Assembly: GCF_000196515.1 (NCBI RefSeq)
Contig: NC_014248.1
Location: 3,600,001-3,664,000, forward strand
Direction: 5' to 3'
Length of the DNA: 64,000 nt
Source: 'Nostoc azollae' 0708
GTDB taxonomy: Bacteria; Cyanobacteriota; Cyanobacteriia; Cyanobacteriales; Nostocaceae
The notes beneath the pieces were generated by a model. It searched no databases. It was given only the letters and a program-made list of their open reading frames with translations, and was not told where the DNA came from. The position numbers were made by a program, and so were the translations under genes. Below are positions 42,122 through 50,696 of this stretch, in pieces (within the stretch, counting starts at the first letter, position 1; each line of letters starts with the position of its first letter).

Positions 42122-43060
42122 TTACCCATTCGCAATTTTGATTTCTCGATTAGCAAACCAGTCCCGTACTGCTAAAACTGTGAACACAACCAAACTACCT
42201 AACAAAGTTGCACCAATGGCTTGATGAGAAACAGTGAGAGGTTCGACTTGTAAATGTAGCCGGAAGGTGGCAACTCCTAAAACTAGTTGTAAAATTAACA
42301 ACCCACCCGCCAGATTTGCCAATTTTCGCAAGGCTGGGTGCAGTGCTGGTGTACGCCAGGAAATTAATACAACTGCTAACGTTGCTACCGACGGTGGCAC
42401 TAAACCAAAGATATGGCTGTACATCACTCCACAGAGTTGATCCCCAATAAAACATTGGTGTAGCGCCCAGCGAGAACCTAGCACAGCACCTAGTAGACTT
42501 TGTAAGTAAACGAAAATAGAGGCAGCTAAACCCACCCAAGGCAGCTTACCAACCGTTCCAGTTCCCTGATACGGGCTAAGTGCTGTACCGATGACTAGGA
42601 GGGTAGTAAAAAATAATAGCGCCGTTCCCAAATGGGCGGTAACAATATCAAACCGCAGCAATTCGGTAACGGTAAGCCCTCCCAAAACACCTTGGAAAAC
42701 GATTAAGAACAGCGCAAATGCAGAAGCCCAAGGCAGCCAGTTGGGTAGAACACGACGATGCCACCAGGATAAACCCAAAAGAGCGATCACGCTAAAACCA
42801 ATCAAAGCCGCATCCATTCTGTGAAACCACTCCAAGAACACCTGGAGATTCATTTCTTTAGCCGGCACCAATTCTCCATAGCACAAAGGCCAGTCTGGGC
42901 AAGCAAGTCCAGCATTCATCACGCGGGTGGCACTGCCTATGGCCATCAAAATTAAGGTGGCTATGCAAATCTTCCACACCAAGCGACGAATTACTTCCTT
43001 GGGGCTATTGTGTTGGGTTGCCGCTTCATTTTGCTGTTGTAGGACAAATTCGTTCATCAA
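42122..43060 (-). CDS. ctaA: Heme A synthase (COX15/CtaA)
   Basis: CtaA oxidises the C8 methyl of haem O to the formyl group of haem A. It has 312 residues and eight membrane helices in two four-helix halves. Conserved histidines appear in FLEWFHRMDAAL (about 57-68), VTAHLGTALLF (about 137-147), HIFGLVPP and VSHQAIGATLLG. The ACPDWPLCYG motif (about 52-61) carries the cysteine pair typical of cyanobacterial and Bacillus-type enzymes. An atypical N-terminal tail is Gln/Asn-rich. It is likely transcribed with ctaB. The frame is intact. Confidence 0.95.
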   Translation of the reverse strand: MMNEFVLQQQNEAATQHNSPKEVIRRLVWKICIATLILMAIGSATRVMNAGLACPDWPLCYGELVPAKEMNLQVFLEWFHRMDAALIGFSVIALLGLSWWHRRVLPNWLPWASAFALFLIVFQGVLGGLTVTELLRFDIVTAHLGTALLFFTTLLVIGTALSPYQGTGTVGKLPWVGLAASIFVYLQSLLGAVLGSRWALHQCFIGDQLCGVMYSHIFGLVPPSVATLAVVLISWRTPALHPALRKLANLAGGLLILQLVLGVATFRLHLQVEPLTVSHQAIGATLLGSLVVFTVLAVRDWFANREIKIANG

Positions 43061-43237
43061 CGATACCTTCTGCCCGCTTGAGGTAGATATTCTTAAAATT
43101 TACTATTTGATCAGTCCAGACCTATTTCCACCCTAACCTATGAGCTAAGGTTTAAAAATTGCCTTTCCCCTATACTTTGAATCACTCTAGCCACTTTTAG
43201 CTGTAAGATTTAGGTATTTTTTAAGATGTGAATAATT

Positions 43238-43283
43238 AAATGTTGGCAATTATTTAGATTTTCCTAAATAATTGCCAACATTT
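43238..43283. repeat. Perfect 20-base-pair hairpin between ctaA and ctaC
   Basis: AAATGTTGGCAATTATTTAG pairs perfectly with its complement across a 6-base loop (ATTTTC). It lies in the 413-base divergent intergenic region, 178 bases upstream of ctaA and 191 before ctaC. It may be a regulatory or insulating hairpin in a leader, or a small mobile palindrome. The rest of the region (43061-43473) holds both promoters; I cannot place a -10 securely. Confidence 0.9.
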
Positions 43284-43473
43284 TCCTTAAGTTTTGGTGT
43301 TAATTATCATTTATTGTTGACAACATCAATATGAATACCTTTACTCAAGATTAGTAACCTAGTCAAAAAAATTAATAAAAATTTCAGATATTTATAATCT
43401 ATATTCCGTAGCCTGCACTACCTTAGTAAGTGAGTTAGTTTGAAATAACGTAATCAATTCCATTAAGTAAGCC

Positions 43474-44556
43474 GTGAAAATTCCAAGTTCGATCTGGACG
43501 TTACTCATTGGCATCGTCCTCACCCTAGCCAGCCTTTGGTACGGTCAAAATCACGGTCTGTTACCCACGGCCGCATCAGATGAAGCCGTATTGATAGATG
43601 GTCTATTTAATGCGATGATGACCGTTTCTACGAGTATATTTTTAATAGTTGAAGGTGTATTAGTTTACTCCATCTTCAAATATCGTCGGCGTGCAGGTGA
43701 CAACGAAGACGGTCCACCAATTGAAGGTAATGTACCTCTAGAAATCCTCTGGACAGCGATCCCAGCAATTATCGTCATCGGCATTTCTGTATATAGCTTT
43801 GATGTATACAACGAAATCGGCGGCTTCAATCCCCATACAGCCCACGAAGCAGCGATCATGCAAGAATCAATCTCCATGCCAGGAACTGCTATAGCTGTTA
43901 CCTTAAGTGATACACCAGGTAGCACAGAACCAAATCTGAACCAGGAAAAATCAGACGAGGCTATGCAAGACCCTTCCACTGCAGCCGTCCCCAATCCTGA
44001 CACTCCCCAAATGCACAATGGTTCCGGTGTTGGTAGTGTTGCTCCCACTTTGGGCGCAAGTCGGGAAAAAGAGGGACAAGCATCGCAATTAGTCGTTAAC
44101 GTCTCTGCACTCCAGTACGCTTGGATTTTCACCTATCCAGATACAGGTGTCACTACAGGTGAACTCCACGTACCCATAGGGCGCGAAGTACAAATGAACA
44201 TGACAGCTAACGATGTCATCCATGCCTTTTGGATTCCAGAATTCCGCCTGAAACAAGATGTGATCCCCGGTAGACAAACCGAGATTCGCTTCACACCCAA
44301 AACTCCCGGTGATTATTCCTTAATTTGTGCTGAGTTGTGTGGCCCCTACCACGGTGCAATGAGAACCCAAGTGGTGGTAGAGTCCCAACCAGCTTTTGAT
44401 AGTTGGATGCAAGAACAGCTAGTTGCTAGTAAAGATACCCTAAATCAAGCTGTGTCCATTAACCCAGCAAATAATATGTCAGTAGACAAATTTCTCGCCC
44501 CTTACAGCAAAGATATGGGCATTCATCCAGAAATGCTGCATCAAGTCCACCATTAG
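43474..44556 (+). CDS. ctaC: Cytochrome c oxidase subunit II
   Basis: Carries the binuclear CuA centre that takes electrons from cytochrome c or plastocyanin. It has 360 residues starting at GTG. Two N-terminal membrane helices (about 8-25 and 48-68) are followed by a periplasmic or lumenal cupredoxin domain. CuA ligands are in HAFWIPEFRLKQD (His) and ICAELCGPYHGAM (Cys, Cys, His, Met; near residue 284). A low-complexity insert of about 70 residues (about 130-205, rich in Ser, Pro, Asn, Gln) interrupts the domain before VSALQYAWIFTYPDTG; such inserts vary among Nostocales. It is first gene of the ctaCDE operon. Confidence 0.95.
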   Translation: MKIPSSIWTLLIGIVLTLASLWYGQNHGLLPTAASDEAVLIDGLFNAMMTVSTSIFLIVEGVLVYSIFKYRRRAGDNEDGPPIEGNVPLEILWTAIPAIIVIGISVYSFDVYNEIGGFNPHTAHEAAIMQESISMPGTAIAVTLSDTPGSTEPNLNQEKSDEAMQDPSTAAVPNPDTPQMHNGSGVGSVAPTLGASREKEGQASQLVVNVSALQYAWIFTYPDTGVTTGELHVPIGREVQMNMTANDVIHAFWIPEFRLKQDVIPGRQTEIRFTPKTPGDYSLICAELCGPYHGAMRTQVVVESQPAFDSWMQEQLVASKDTLNQAVSINPANNMSVDKFLAPYSKDMGIHPEMLHQVHH

Positions 44557-44601
44557 TCAACGGCTAATGACTAATGACTAATGACCAATAACTAATTGAC
44601 T

Positions 44602-46296
44602 ATGACTCAAGCACAATTACAAGAAACCGCTCATATTCCCACCCTCCGAGAAGAACCAGGGGATAGAAAGTGGTGGGAATTTTTTACATTCAGCACCGAC
44701 CATAAAGTAATTGGTATTCAATACCTAGTCACATCATTTATTTTCTACTGTATTGGGGGCGTGATGGCTGACTTGGTGCGGACAGAACTCCGTACACCAG
44801 ATATAGATTTTGTCACCCCAGAAGTTTATAACAGCCTGTTTACACTCCACGCCACAATCATGATTTTCCTGTGGATTGTTCCAGCAGGGGCAGGTTTTGC
44901 GAACTATCTCATCCCCCTGATGATTGGGGCTAGGGATATGGCTTTTCCTCGCTTAAATGCGGTGGCTTTTTGGATGATTCCCCCTGCGGGTGTGTTGCTG
45001 ACCCTAAGTTTGGCTGTGGGTGATGCACCGGATGCAGGTTGGACTTCCTACCCTCCCTTAAGTTTGGTAACAGGTCAAGTAGGTGAGGCAATTTGGATTA
45101 CCAGTGTCCTGTTGTTGGGAACTTCTTCGATTTTGGGGGCGATTAACTTTCTCGTCACGATCCTCAAAATGCGTGTCCCCGGCATGGGAGTCCATCAAAT
45201 GCCCTTGTTCTGTTGGGCAATGTTGGCAACTTCAGCATTAGTGCTGGTATCTACACCAGTTCTGTCCGGAGCGCTGATTTTGCTGGCTTTTGACTTACTC
45301 GCAGGGACAACATTTTTCAATCCGACTGGTGGTGGTGATCCGGTGGTTTACCAACATATGTTTTGGTTCTACTCCCATCCAGCAGTTTACATCATGATCT
45401 TGCCTTTCTTTGGGGCAATTTCAGAAATTCTTCCAGTTCATGCCCGTAAGCCCATTTTTGGTTATAAAGCGATCGCCTATTCTTCCCTTGCTATCAGCTT
45501 TTTAGGGTTAATCGTCTGGGCGCACCACATGTTTACCAGCGGCATCCCTGGTTGGTTGCGGATGTTTTTCATGATCACAACAATGATCATCGCTGTTCCT
45601 ACCGGAATCAAAATTTTCGGGTGGTTAGCAACTATCTGGGGTGGCAAAATCAGCCTCAATAGTCCCATGATTTTTGCAATGGGTTTTTTGGGAACATTTG
45701 TGATTGGCGGTATCAGTGGTGTGATGTTGGCATCAGTACCTTTTGATATTCACGTTCACGATACCTATTTTGTCGTTGCGCACCTACACTACGTTCTCTT
45801 TGGCGGTAGCGTACTAGGAATTTTTGCAGCCATTTATCATTGGTTCCCGAAAATGACGGGACGAATGATAAACGAATTTTGGGGTAAGGTTCACGCAGTT
45901 TTGACCATTGTTGGTCTGAATATGACTTTTTTACCCATGCACAAGCTGGGAATGATGGGTATGAATCGCCGTATTGCCCAATATGACTCCAAATTCACTT
46001 CTTTGAATGAAATCTGTACCTACGGGTCTTATATCCTAGCTATTTCCACATTACCCTTTATTATCAATGCCGTATGGAGTTGGTTATATGGACCTAAAGC
46101 AGCTAATAATCCTTGGCGCGGTCTTACCCTAGAATGGATGACTACTTCACCACCAGCCATTGAGAATTTTGAAAAACTCCCTGTTTTAACCACAGGACCT
46201 TATGACTACGGCGTAAGTGAAAAAATTGTTGATGTTAATAAAGTATTAAGTATCAAACTAGACGAACCCTATCCCACAATTGAGTCCAATGTGTAA
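44602..46296 (+). CDS. ctaD: Cytochrome c oxidase subunit I
   Basis: The catalytic subunit with haem a and the haem a3-CuB site. The start is the ATG at 44602 (MTQAQLQETAHIP), 45 bases after ctaC; a TTG six bases upstream is possible. It has 564 residues and 12 membrane helices. Haem ligands and CuB histidines are present (TLHATIMIFLW, WFYSHPAVYIMILP, WAHHMFTSG, HVHDTYFVVAHLHYVLFGG). The CuB motif is YSHPAV rather than GHPEV. This places it in the A2 subfamily, where Tyr-Ser replaces the D-channel glutamate. The spacer from ctaC is made of TAATGAC-type heptamers. Confidence 0.96.
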   Translation: MTQAQLQETAHIPTLREEPGDRKWWEFFTFSTDHKVIGIQYLVTSFIFYCIGGVMADLVRTELRTPDIDFVTPEVYNSLFTLHATIMIFLWIVPAGAGFANYLIPLMIGARDMAFPRLNAVAFWMIPPAGVLLTLSLAVGDAPDAGWTSYPPLSLVTGQVGEAIWITSVLLLGTSSILGAINFLVTILKMRVPGMGVHQMPLFCWAMLATSALVLVSTPVLSGALILLAFDLLAGTTFFNPTGGGDPVVYQHMFWFYSHPAVYIMILPFFGAISEILPVHARKPIFGYKAIAYSSLAISFLGLIVWAHHMFTSGIPGWLRMFFMITTMIIAVPTGIKIFGWLATIWGGKISLNSPMIFAMGFLGTFVIGGISGVMLASVPFDIHVHDTYFVVAHLHYVLFGGSVLGIFAAIYHWFPKMTGRMINEFWGKVHAVLTIVGLNMTFLPMHKLGMMGMNRRIAQYDSKFTSLNEICTYGSYILAISTLPFIINAVWSWLYGPKAANNPWRGLTLEWMTTSPPAIENFEKLPVLTTGPYDYGVSEKIVDVNKVLSIKLDEPYPTIESNV

Positions 46297-46361
46297 ATGA
46301 AGAGGAAGACAAAAGGCAAGAGGCAAGACGCAACAGAAAGATAAATATTTTTACTATACTT

Positions 46362-46424
46362 CCCAATGCCCAATGCCCAATGCCCAATGCCCAATGCCCA
46401 ATTACCAATTACCAATTACCAATT
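46362..46424. repeat. Heptamer STRR between ctaD and ctaE
   Basis: Nine consecutive heptamers: five CCCAATG, one CCCAATT, three ACCAATT. This is a short tandemly repeated repetitive sequence of the kind widespread in heterocystous cyanobacteria. Related heptamer runs lie at 34099-34142, 42075-42110, 44557-44600, 51657-51690, 58085-58135 and 61893-61925, nearly always in spacers between intact genes. Confidence 0.92.
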
Positions 46425-46433
46425 TAAAAATTC

Positions 46434-47054
46434 ATGCAAAGTCAAATAATTGACCCAGCGAAAATAGAAGCGAATCATCACCACGCTGCAACAGTTGACC
46501 ATCATGAAGCACATCCAGACCATCGTTTGTTTGGTTTGGTTGTCTTTCTGATTGCGGAAGGAATGATTTTTCTGGGTATGTTCGGCGCTTATTTAGCTTT
46601 CCGTTCTACCTTACCTGTGTGGCCTCCTGCTGGAACACCGAAGTTAGAACTGTTGCTACCTGGTGTAAATACCGTTAACCTGATTGCCAGCAGCTTTGTC
46701 ATGCACAATGCTGATACTGCGATCAAAAAGAATGATGAAAAGGGAATGCGTAGCTGGTTAGCTATTACAGCGGCTATGGGTGCAGTTTTTTTGGTGGGTC
46801 AGGTTTATGAATATACCCATCTCGAATTTGGTTTGACTACCAATTTGTTCGCTAGCACATTTTACGTTTTAACTGGTTTTCACGGTTTGCACGTCACTAT
46901 CGGCGTTTTAGCCATTTTGGCGGTGTTGTGGCGATCGGGTACTCCTGGTCACTATAGCAACCAAAAGCACTTCGGTATTCAAGCCACTGAACTTTACTGG
47001 CACTTCGTAGATGTAATTTGGATCATTTTGTTCGGATTACTTTATTTACTGTAA
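46434..47054 (+). CDS. ctaE: Cytochrome c oxidase subunit III
   Basis: A 206-residue membrane subunit with five spans, the short bacterial type. Typical stretches are HRLFGLVVFLIAEGMIFLGMFGAY, WPPAGTPKLELLLPGVNTVNLIASS, FYVLTGFHGLHVTIGV (with the conserved His) and ATELYWHFVDVIWIILFGLLYLL at the end. It stabilises the catalytic core. It is third in ctaCDE, 137 bases after ctaD with the STRR between. A terminator follows. A damaged copy of its last third lies 1.16 kb downstream. Confidence 0.95.
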   Translation: MQSQIIDPAKIEANHHHAATVDHHEAHPDHRLFGLVVFLIAEGMIFLGMFGAYLAFRSTLPVWPPAGTPKLELLLPGVNTVNLIASSFVMHNADTAIKKNDEKGMRSWLAITAAMGAVFLVGQVYEYTHLEFGLTTNLFASTFYVLTGFHGLHVTIGVLAILAVLWRSGTPGHYSNQKHFGIQATELYWHFVDVIWIILFGLLYLL

Positions 47055-47096
47055 GTATTTATTACTTAGTTGTTCACTCCACGCGAATAACTGACA

Positions 47097-47120
47097 CTCC
47101 CCCACCCAGGGGGGTTTTTT
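47097..47120 (+). terminator. ctaCDE terminator
   Basis: CCCCC/GGGGG stem with an ACCCA loop followed by T6, 43 bases after the ctaE stop. A slightly altered copy of the same hairpin (CCCCC, loop, GGGG, T7) occurs at 48256-48276 after the duplicated ctaE tail. Confidence 0.88.
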
Positions 47121-47132
47121 ATTGCAATTACT

Positions 47133-47479
47133 TCAAACTAAATTTGAAAACTTAAATTGAGGTTTAATAAAGGCATCCCATATAGTTTTTAATACTTTTG
47201 CATCTGGTTCAGAAATTTGTCCAACTGTCGCTATTAACAAAGACTTTTCTAGGCAATCAAGTCTAGATAACCTTACAGTTGAGGGAACGCGCAGACCAGC
47301 AATTTACCAATCATTTAAAATACATCTCGCTATGTACGTGGTTGTGCAGATGTGATTACTGCGGCTACAATAAATATCATTTCCGTCTCACCAAAGTATA
47401 AGGATTGGGCGTTTTCTAGAACTTATAGTATTTGTAAAAGTAATACGACCCAGAATTCACCCGGTTGTATAGTCGTCAT
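47133..47479 (-). pseudogene. MazF/PemK-type toxin, degraded
   Basis: Read across frames as a PemK-like endoribonuclease: MTTIQPGEFWVV at the start, then IFIVAAVITSAQPRT, SLDRLDCLEKSLLIATVGQISE in shifted form, and the tail AKVLKTIWDAFIKPQFKF. Such toxins cut mRNA. The reconstructed ATG at 47479 overlaps the upstream antitoxin by 23 bases, as in many toxin-antitoxin operons. A stop after QIL and at least three later breaks kill it. It ends just next to the ctaCDE terminator on the opposite strand. Confidence 0.75.
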
Positions 47480-47678
47480 AGAGTCCTTCATCTTCTGGAG
47501 TATAGCCTTTTAAAAATGCGTCATGACTGCGAGTAACTGGCGAAGAATCTAGTTTTGATTGGATAGTAATTATCCAATTTCCCGCTCCTATACTTTCTCT
47601 AATAGATTCAGGTAGAATTAATTTTTCTCCTGGTTCAACTTCAATTTCATAAGTTATATTGACTAGTTGCAGTTTCAT
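47457..47678 (-). CDS. Putative antitoxin (partner of PemK-like toxin)
   Basis: A 73-residue protein from the ATG at 47678 (MKLQLVNITYEIEVEPGEKL). The longer open frame adds 15 unrelated residues and is not preferred. The first half is beta-rich (IEVEPGEKLILPESIRESIGAGNWIITIQ). The acidic tail SHDAFLKGYTPEDEGLYDDYTTG is typical of small cyanobacterial antitoxins next to MazF/PemK or PIN toxins. The frame is intact although the toxin is dead, as expected when an antitoxin outlives its partner. The family assignment is from pattern and context only. Confidence 0.6.
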   Translation of the reverse strand: MKLQLVNITYEIEVEPGEKLILPESIRESIGAGNWIITIQSKLDSSPVTRSHDAFLKGYTPEDEGLYDDYTTG

Positions 47679-47729
47679 ATTTTTTGGAATAATTAGTTTA
47701 AATTCATTGTAATTTAATAACAAAGGCTA

Positions 47730-47954
47730 TCATTTATCTGTGCTCCAAAGGCTGTTAGATTTCCCATCATGAATTTTACAGCGTCGGATAGTTGGATTAC
47801 TACCATTTTTAATGGTAACACCAGGATAAGTATTAGCAACAATCTCACAATCTTCTACTATTGCTTTAGCATTATCATCTATATATATGCCTTGGGTTTT
47901 GCCATCATGAATCATACAGTGACGAATAGCAGGATTGGCTGTTTTTCCCTCCAT
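47730..47954 (-). pseudogene. Parallel beta-helix repeat fragment
   Basis: About 74 codons with three parallel-beta-helix coils: ANPAIRHCMIHDGKTQGIYI, AKAIVEDCEIVANTYPGVTI and SNPTIRRCKIHDGKSNSLW. These N-P-x-I-R-x-C-x-I-x-x-G coils occur in long cyanobacterial proteins, often fused to serine/threonine kinases. Nothing continues upstream or downstream, so this is a fragment of a once larger gene. A short free-standing protein is unlikely. Confidence 0.65.
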
Positions 47955-48026
47955 TCTTATATACTCAGCTTAATAAATGCTTGTATATATTTTAACATAA
48001 CCTATAAAATAGTGCATTTTAGGTGC

Positions 48027-48276
48027 TAACTGGTTTTCACGGTTTGCAGGTCACTATCGGCGTTTTGGCTATTTTGGCAGTGTTTTGCTGAGCGCGTACT
48101 GTTGGTCATTACAGCAACAAAAAGCATTTCGGTATTTAAGCCGCTCAACTGTACTGGCACTTCATAGACGTAATTTGGATCATTTTGTTCGGATTACTTT
48201 ATTTACTGTAAGTATTTATTACTTAGTTGTTCACTCCACTCGAATAACTGACAGTCCCCCACCCAGGGGTTTTTTT
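48027..48276 (+). pseudogene. Duplicated 3' end of ctaE with its terminator
   Basis: Matches 46870-47120, the last third of ctaE plus the untranslated tail and terminator. It reads LTGFHGLQVTIGVLAILAVFC*A..GHYSNKKHFGI*AAQLYWHFIDVIWIILFGLLYLL, so it has stops and no start. The first half differs at many sites. From GTAATTTGGATCATTTTG through the stop codon and on to TTGTTCACTCCAC it is identical over roughly 70 bases. Confidence 0.93.
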
Positions 48277-48413
48277 ATGAGTTTTCTTGCTTCCAGAGAA
48301 TATGCTCCTGATGGAGTAGGCAAAAAAGCTTGCTGTAGAAGTGTGCAATTTAAAGTTAAAATAGAATTGCGTATATGTAAAATATACCATTATCTTTAAG
48401 TACAAACCTGATT

Positions 48414-48752
48414 ATGAATCAAGCCTATATAGCAATATTGATTGCAATCACATTAAGTTCACTTGGTGTACTTGGTGACTACTTTCTCAAAATTGCCAGC
48501 AACAATGAAAGCGCGTTGCAAACCCGTTAGTTTATTTTTGGTGTAGTGATCTTAGCTTCTACAGCTTTTGGTTGGGTTTATACCATGAAACACCTAAAGT
48601 TAGCAATAATTGGTGTTGTTTATTCGGTTTCTACGGTTGTATTACTAGCATTGGTAGGTGTGACTTTTTTTCAGTAATACCTAAATCCTTACAAAATTGT
48701 GGGAATTCTATTAGCTATTACATCTCTAGTTCTGCTGTCAGCATTTTCTTAA
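48414..48752 (+). pseudogene. Small multidrug-resistance-like membrane protein with two stops
   Basis: In one frame it reads MNQAYIAILIAITLSSLGVLGDYFLKIASNNES..(stop)FIFGVVILASTAFGWVYTMKHLKLAIIGVVYSVSTVVLLALVGVTFFQ(stop)YLNPYKIVGILLAITSLVLLSAF, a 112-codon four-helix protein of the SMR/EamA kind. The stops are TAG (48528) and TAA (48675). It has no frameshift, so the decay is slight and recent, or a stop is read through. Substrate unknown. Confidence 0.7.
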
Positions 48753-48898
48753 ATAGTCTTCTTTTCTGCTGAAATGTTTATTGAAAGAAATTGGTGATTT
48801 AGCAATGCTAAATCCCTACTTCCAACTCAAAAACTCAATGTAGATATAATTCCTATATTCCCTATTAACTCTCACCTATCAACCCTCCACTATTTTTA

Positions 48899-49406
48899 TT
48901 ACAAGCAAACTTCCCTATTTAAGTTGTGTTCACGGACAATGAAATTTTGCACTATACCTAGTTTTAAATATTGTTCCTTGAAGCTATCTAGTAGGTAATG
49001 AAAAGCCTTAAGAATTTTTCTACAATTCCTAGCAGAACATCCAGACACGATTGTCCATGAGTTCTCACTCATAGTAGTAGAGTAATCATATAAAATTTCC
49101 TCACCTTGATAAATATCAGTCAATACTATTAATGTTTTTGTATTCATAATCCCAGCATTAGGATTGCAATGATGATTGACAATAACTCCTGGTTCTTGTA
49201 TATCGATCTATGTATTAGTGTCGATTTGCAAAGGATTGGCTTCTTTCTCCTTTGGCTAATGCTTCTCTCAAGGAAATGACCTTACCTGTGAAAGTGAGAA
49301 TAACTTCACCTTTACTCATGTTACGAGCAGCGAAAACTCCTATTCCAAAATCGCATCTATCAATATAAATACTGAGCAAAGTACTGTTAAAACTTTTAAT
49401 TTTCAC
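48899..49406 (-). pseudogene. SET-domain protein, frameshifted
   Basis: Two frames form one SET domain. From 49406: MKIKSFNSTLLSIYIDRCDFGIGVFAARNMSKGEVILTFTGKVI; then, after a break near 49215, PGVIVNHHCNPNAGIMNTKTLIVLTDIYQGEEILYDYSTTMSE..CSARNCRKI. The NHHCNPNAG motif corresponds to the cofactor-binding NHxCxPN of SET methyltransferases, and the GEEILYDY and post-SET cysteines are present. Such genes occur sporadically in cyanobacteria. One break makes it inactive as read. Confidence 0.8.
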
Positions 49407-49595
49407 TTGGGGTTATAAAAATTTCATCAAGGTTTCACAATTACTTAGAATTTTAGCATCATAACAAGACGATATTAAATGCCATTGAGTATTTCAATAG
49501 AAATTTTGATATCAATTTTAAAATCTAAATCCATCGGAAAGATGGTTGACAAAACGTGATGGCTCAGGTGATTTATTCTAAGCTGGAATCATTAT

Positions 49596-50600
49596 TTACT
49601 GCGTCTGCCAAATATTGATTTTTTGATCAAAACCACCACTAGCCAGGATTTTCCCATCTGGAGTAAAAGCGATCGCACTCACCCAATCCTTATGAGCAGA
49701 GAGTGTATTTTTTAAGTTTTCTGTAGTCAAATCCCACAATTTAATTCCATCTTTACCCGCACTAGCAAGGGTTTTGTCATGCAGATTGATAGCGAGCGCA
49801 TTCACCCAATCTTGATGTCCTGTCAGAGTTTTGACCGCTTGACCATTGCTAAAATTCCAAATTTTAATAGTTTTATCCCGGCTAGAGCTCACCAAAGTTA
49901 CCCCATCAGGTGTAAAAGCTAACCCAGTCACAACTTGATAATGTGCGTTTAACTGGCGGATTAACTTACCAGTCTGCAAATTCCAAAGTTTCACAACACC
50001 TTTATTATTACTACTAGCTAAAGTCTGACCATCAGGACTCATCGCCAAGGTATAAATGAGATGATCAAAGCGTACCAATGTAGCTAGAGGGCGCTGTTGT
50101 TTTAAATCCCACAAACGAATCCCGTCTAAAGCACCACTGATGAGAACTTTACTATCAGAGGAAACAGCTAAAGACAACACAGAACTATTATATCCCACAA
50201 AGGAACGACTAAACTCCAAAGTTTTGAGATTCCAAAGGTTAATTTTGTAGTCACTACCGCAACTTGTGAGGGTTTTACCATCTGGAGAAATCAAAATAGA
50301 GTCTACAGATGCTTGATGCGCTCTGTTAATCGTACCCAGCTTTTTGCCAGTTTGGGGATTCCAGAAGCGAATCATGCCTTCGTTTTCTGACCCACCACTA
50401 ACCAAAAATTTGCTATTGGGGCTGAAATTGAGACATTTAAGGGTTGAAGTATGTCCTCGTAAAGTGTGAATTAGTCGAGGATTCACAAAACGTTTCGTGT
50501 TTAGAGAATTTGTGTTGATTTCAATAGCAGCATGAGCGGGGTGAGTATAAAAATCTTGTCCAATAGGGACTAAAAAAGCTACAACTCTTAGAAATGCCAA
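49596..50600 (-). CDS. WD40-repeat protein, probably exported
   Basis: 334 residues. The N-terminal hydrophobic stretch (AFLRVVAFLVPIGQDFYTHPAHAA) looks like a signal peptide. It is followed by seven WD40 repeats (units beginning HTLRGHTSTL, INRAHQASVD, RSFVGYNSSV, ATLVRFDHLI, RQLNAHYQVV, KTLTGHQDWV, NTLSAHKDWV) that form one complete beta-propeller. The start is uncertain: TTG at 50600 gives this protein, while the open frame runs about 60 bases further without ATG or GTG, so the original start may have been lost. Partners unknown; such propellers are protein-binding platforms. Confidence 0.82.
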   Translation of the reverse strand: MAFLRVVAFLVPIGQDFYTHPAHAAIEINTNSLNTKRFVNPRLIHTLRGHTSTLKCLNFSPNSKFLVSGGSENEGMIRFWNPQTGKKLGTINRAHQASVDSILISPDGKTLTSCGSDYKINLWNLKTLEFSRSFVGYNSSVLSLAVSSDSKVLISGALDGIRLWDLKQQRPLATLVRFDHLIYTLAMSPDGQTLASSNNKGVVKLWNLQTGKLIRQLNAHYQVVTGLAFTPDGVTLVSSSRDKTIKIWNFSNGQAVKTLTGHQDWVNALAINLHDKTLASAGKDGIKLWDLTTENLKNTLSAHKDWVSAIAFTPDGKILASGGFDQKINIWQTQ

Positions 50601-50696
50601 GCTCAGACAAGAGCGAATAATATTATTACTTACCCTTCTTCCCTCACTCTTGAGAGTTTTTCGTCACTTCTGAAAACGTCAGAAATTCAGGACTAT

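Noticed and set aside
41095-42824. Plus-strand open frames across ctaB and ctaA
   Set aside because: Composition follows the complementary coding frames, with no start signals or family motifs.
46362-46424. CRISPR-like periodic repeats
   Set aside because: They are 7-base units with no spacers; this is an STRR, not a CRISPR array. No cas gene is present anywhere in the window.
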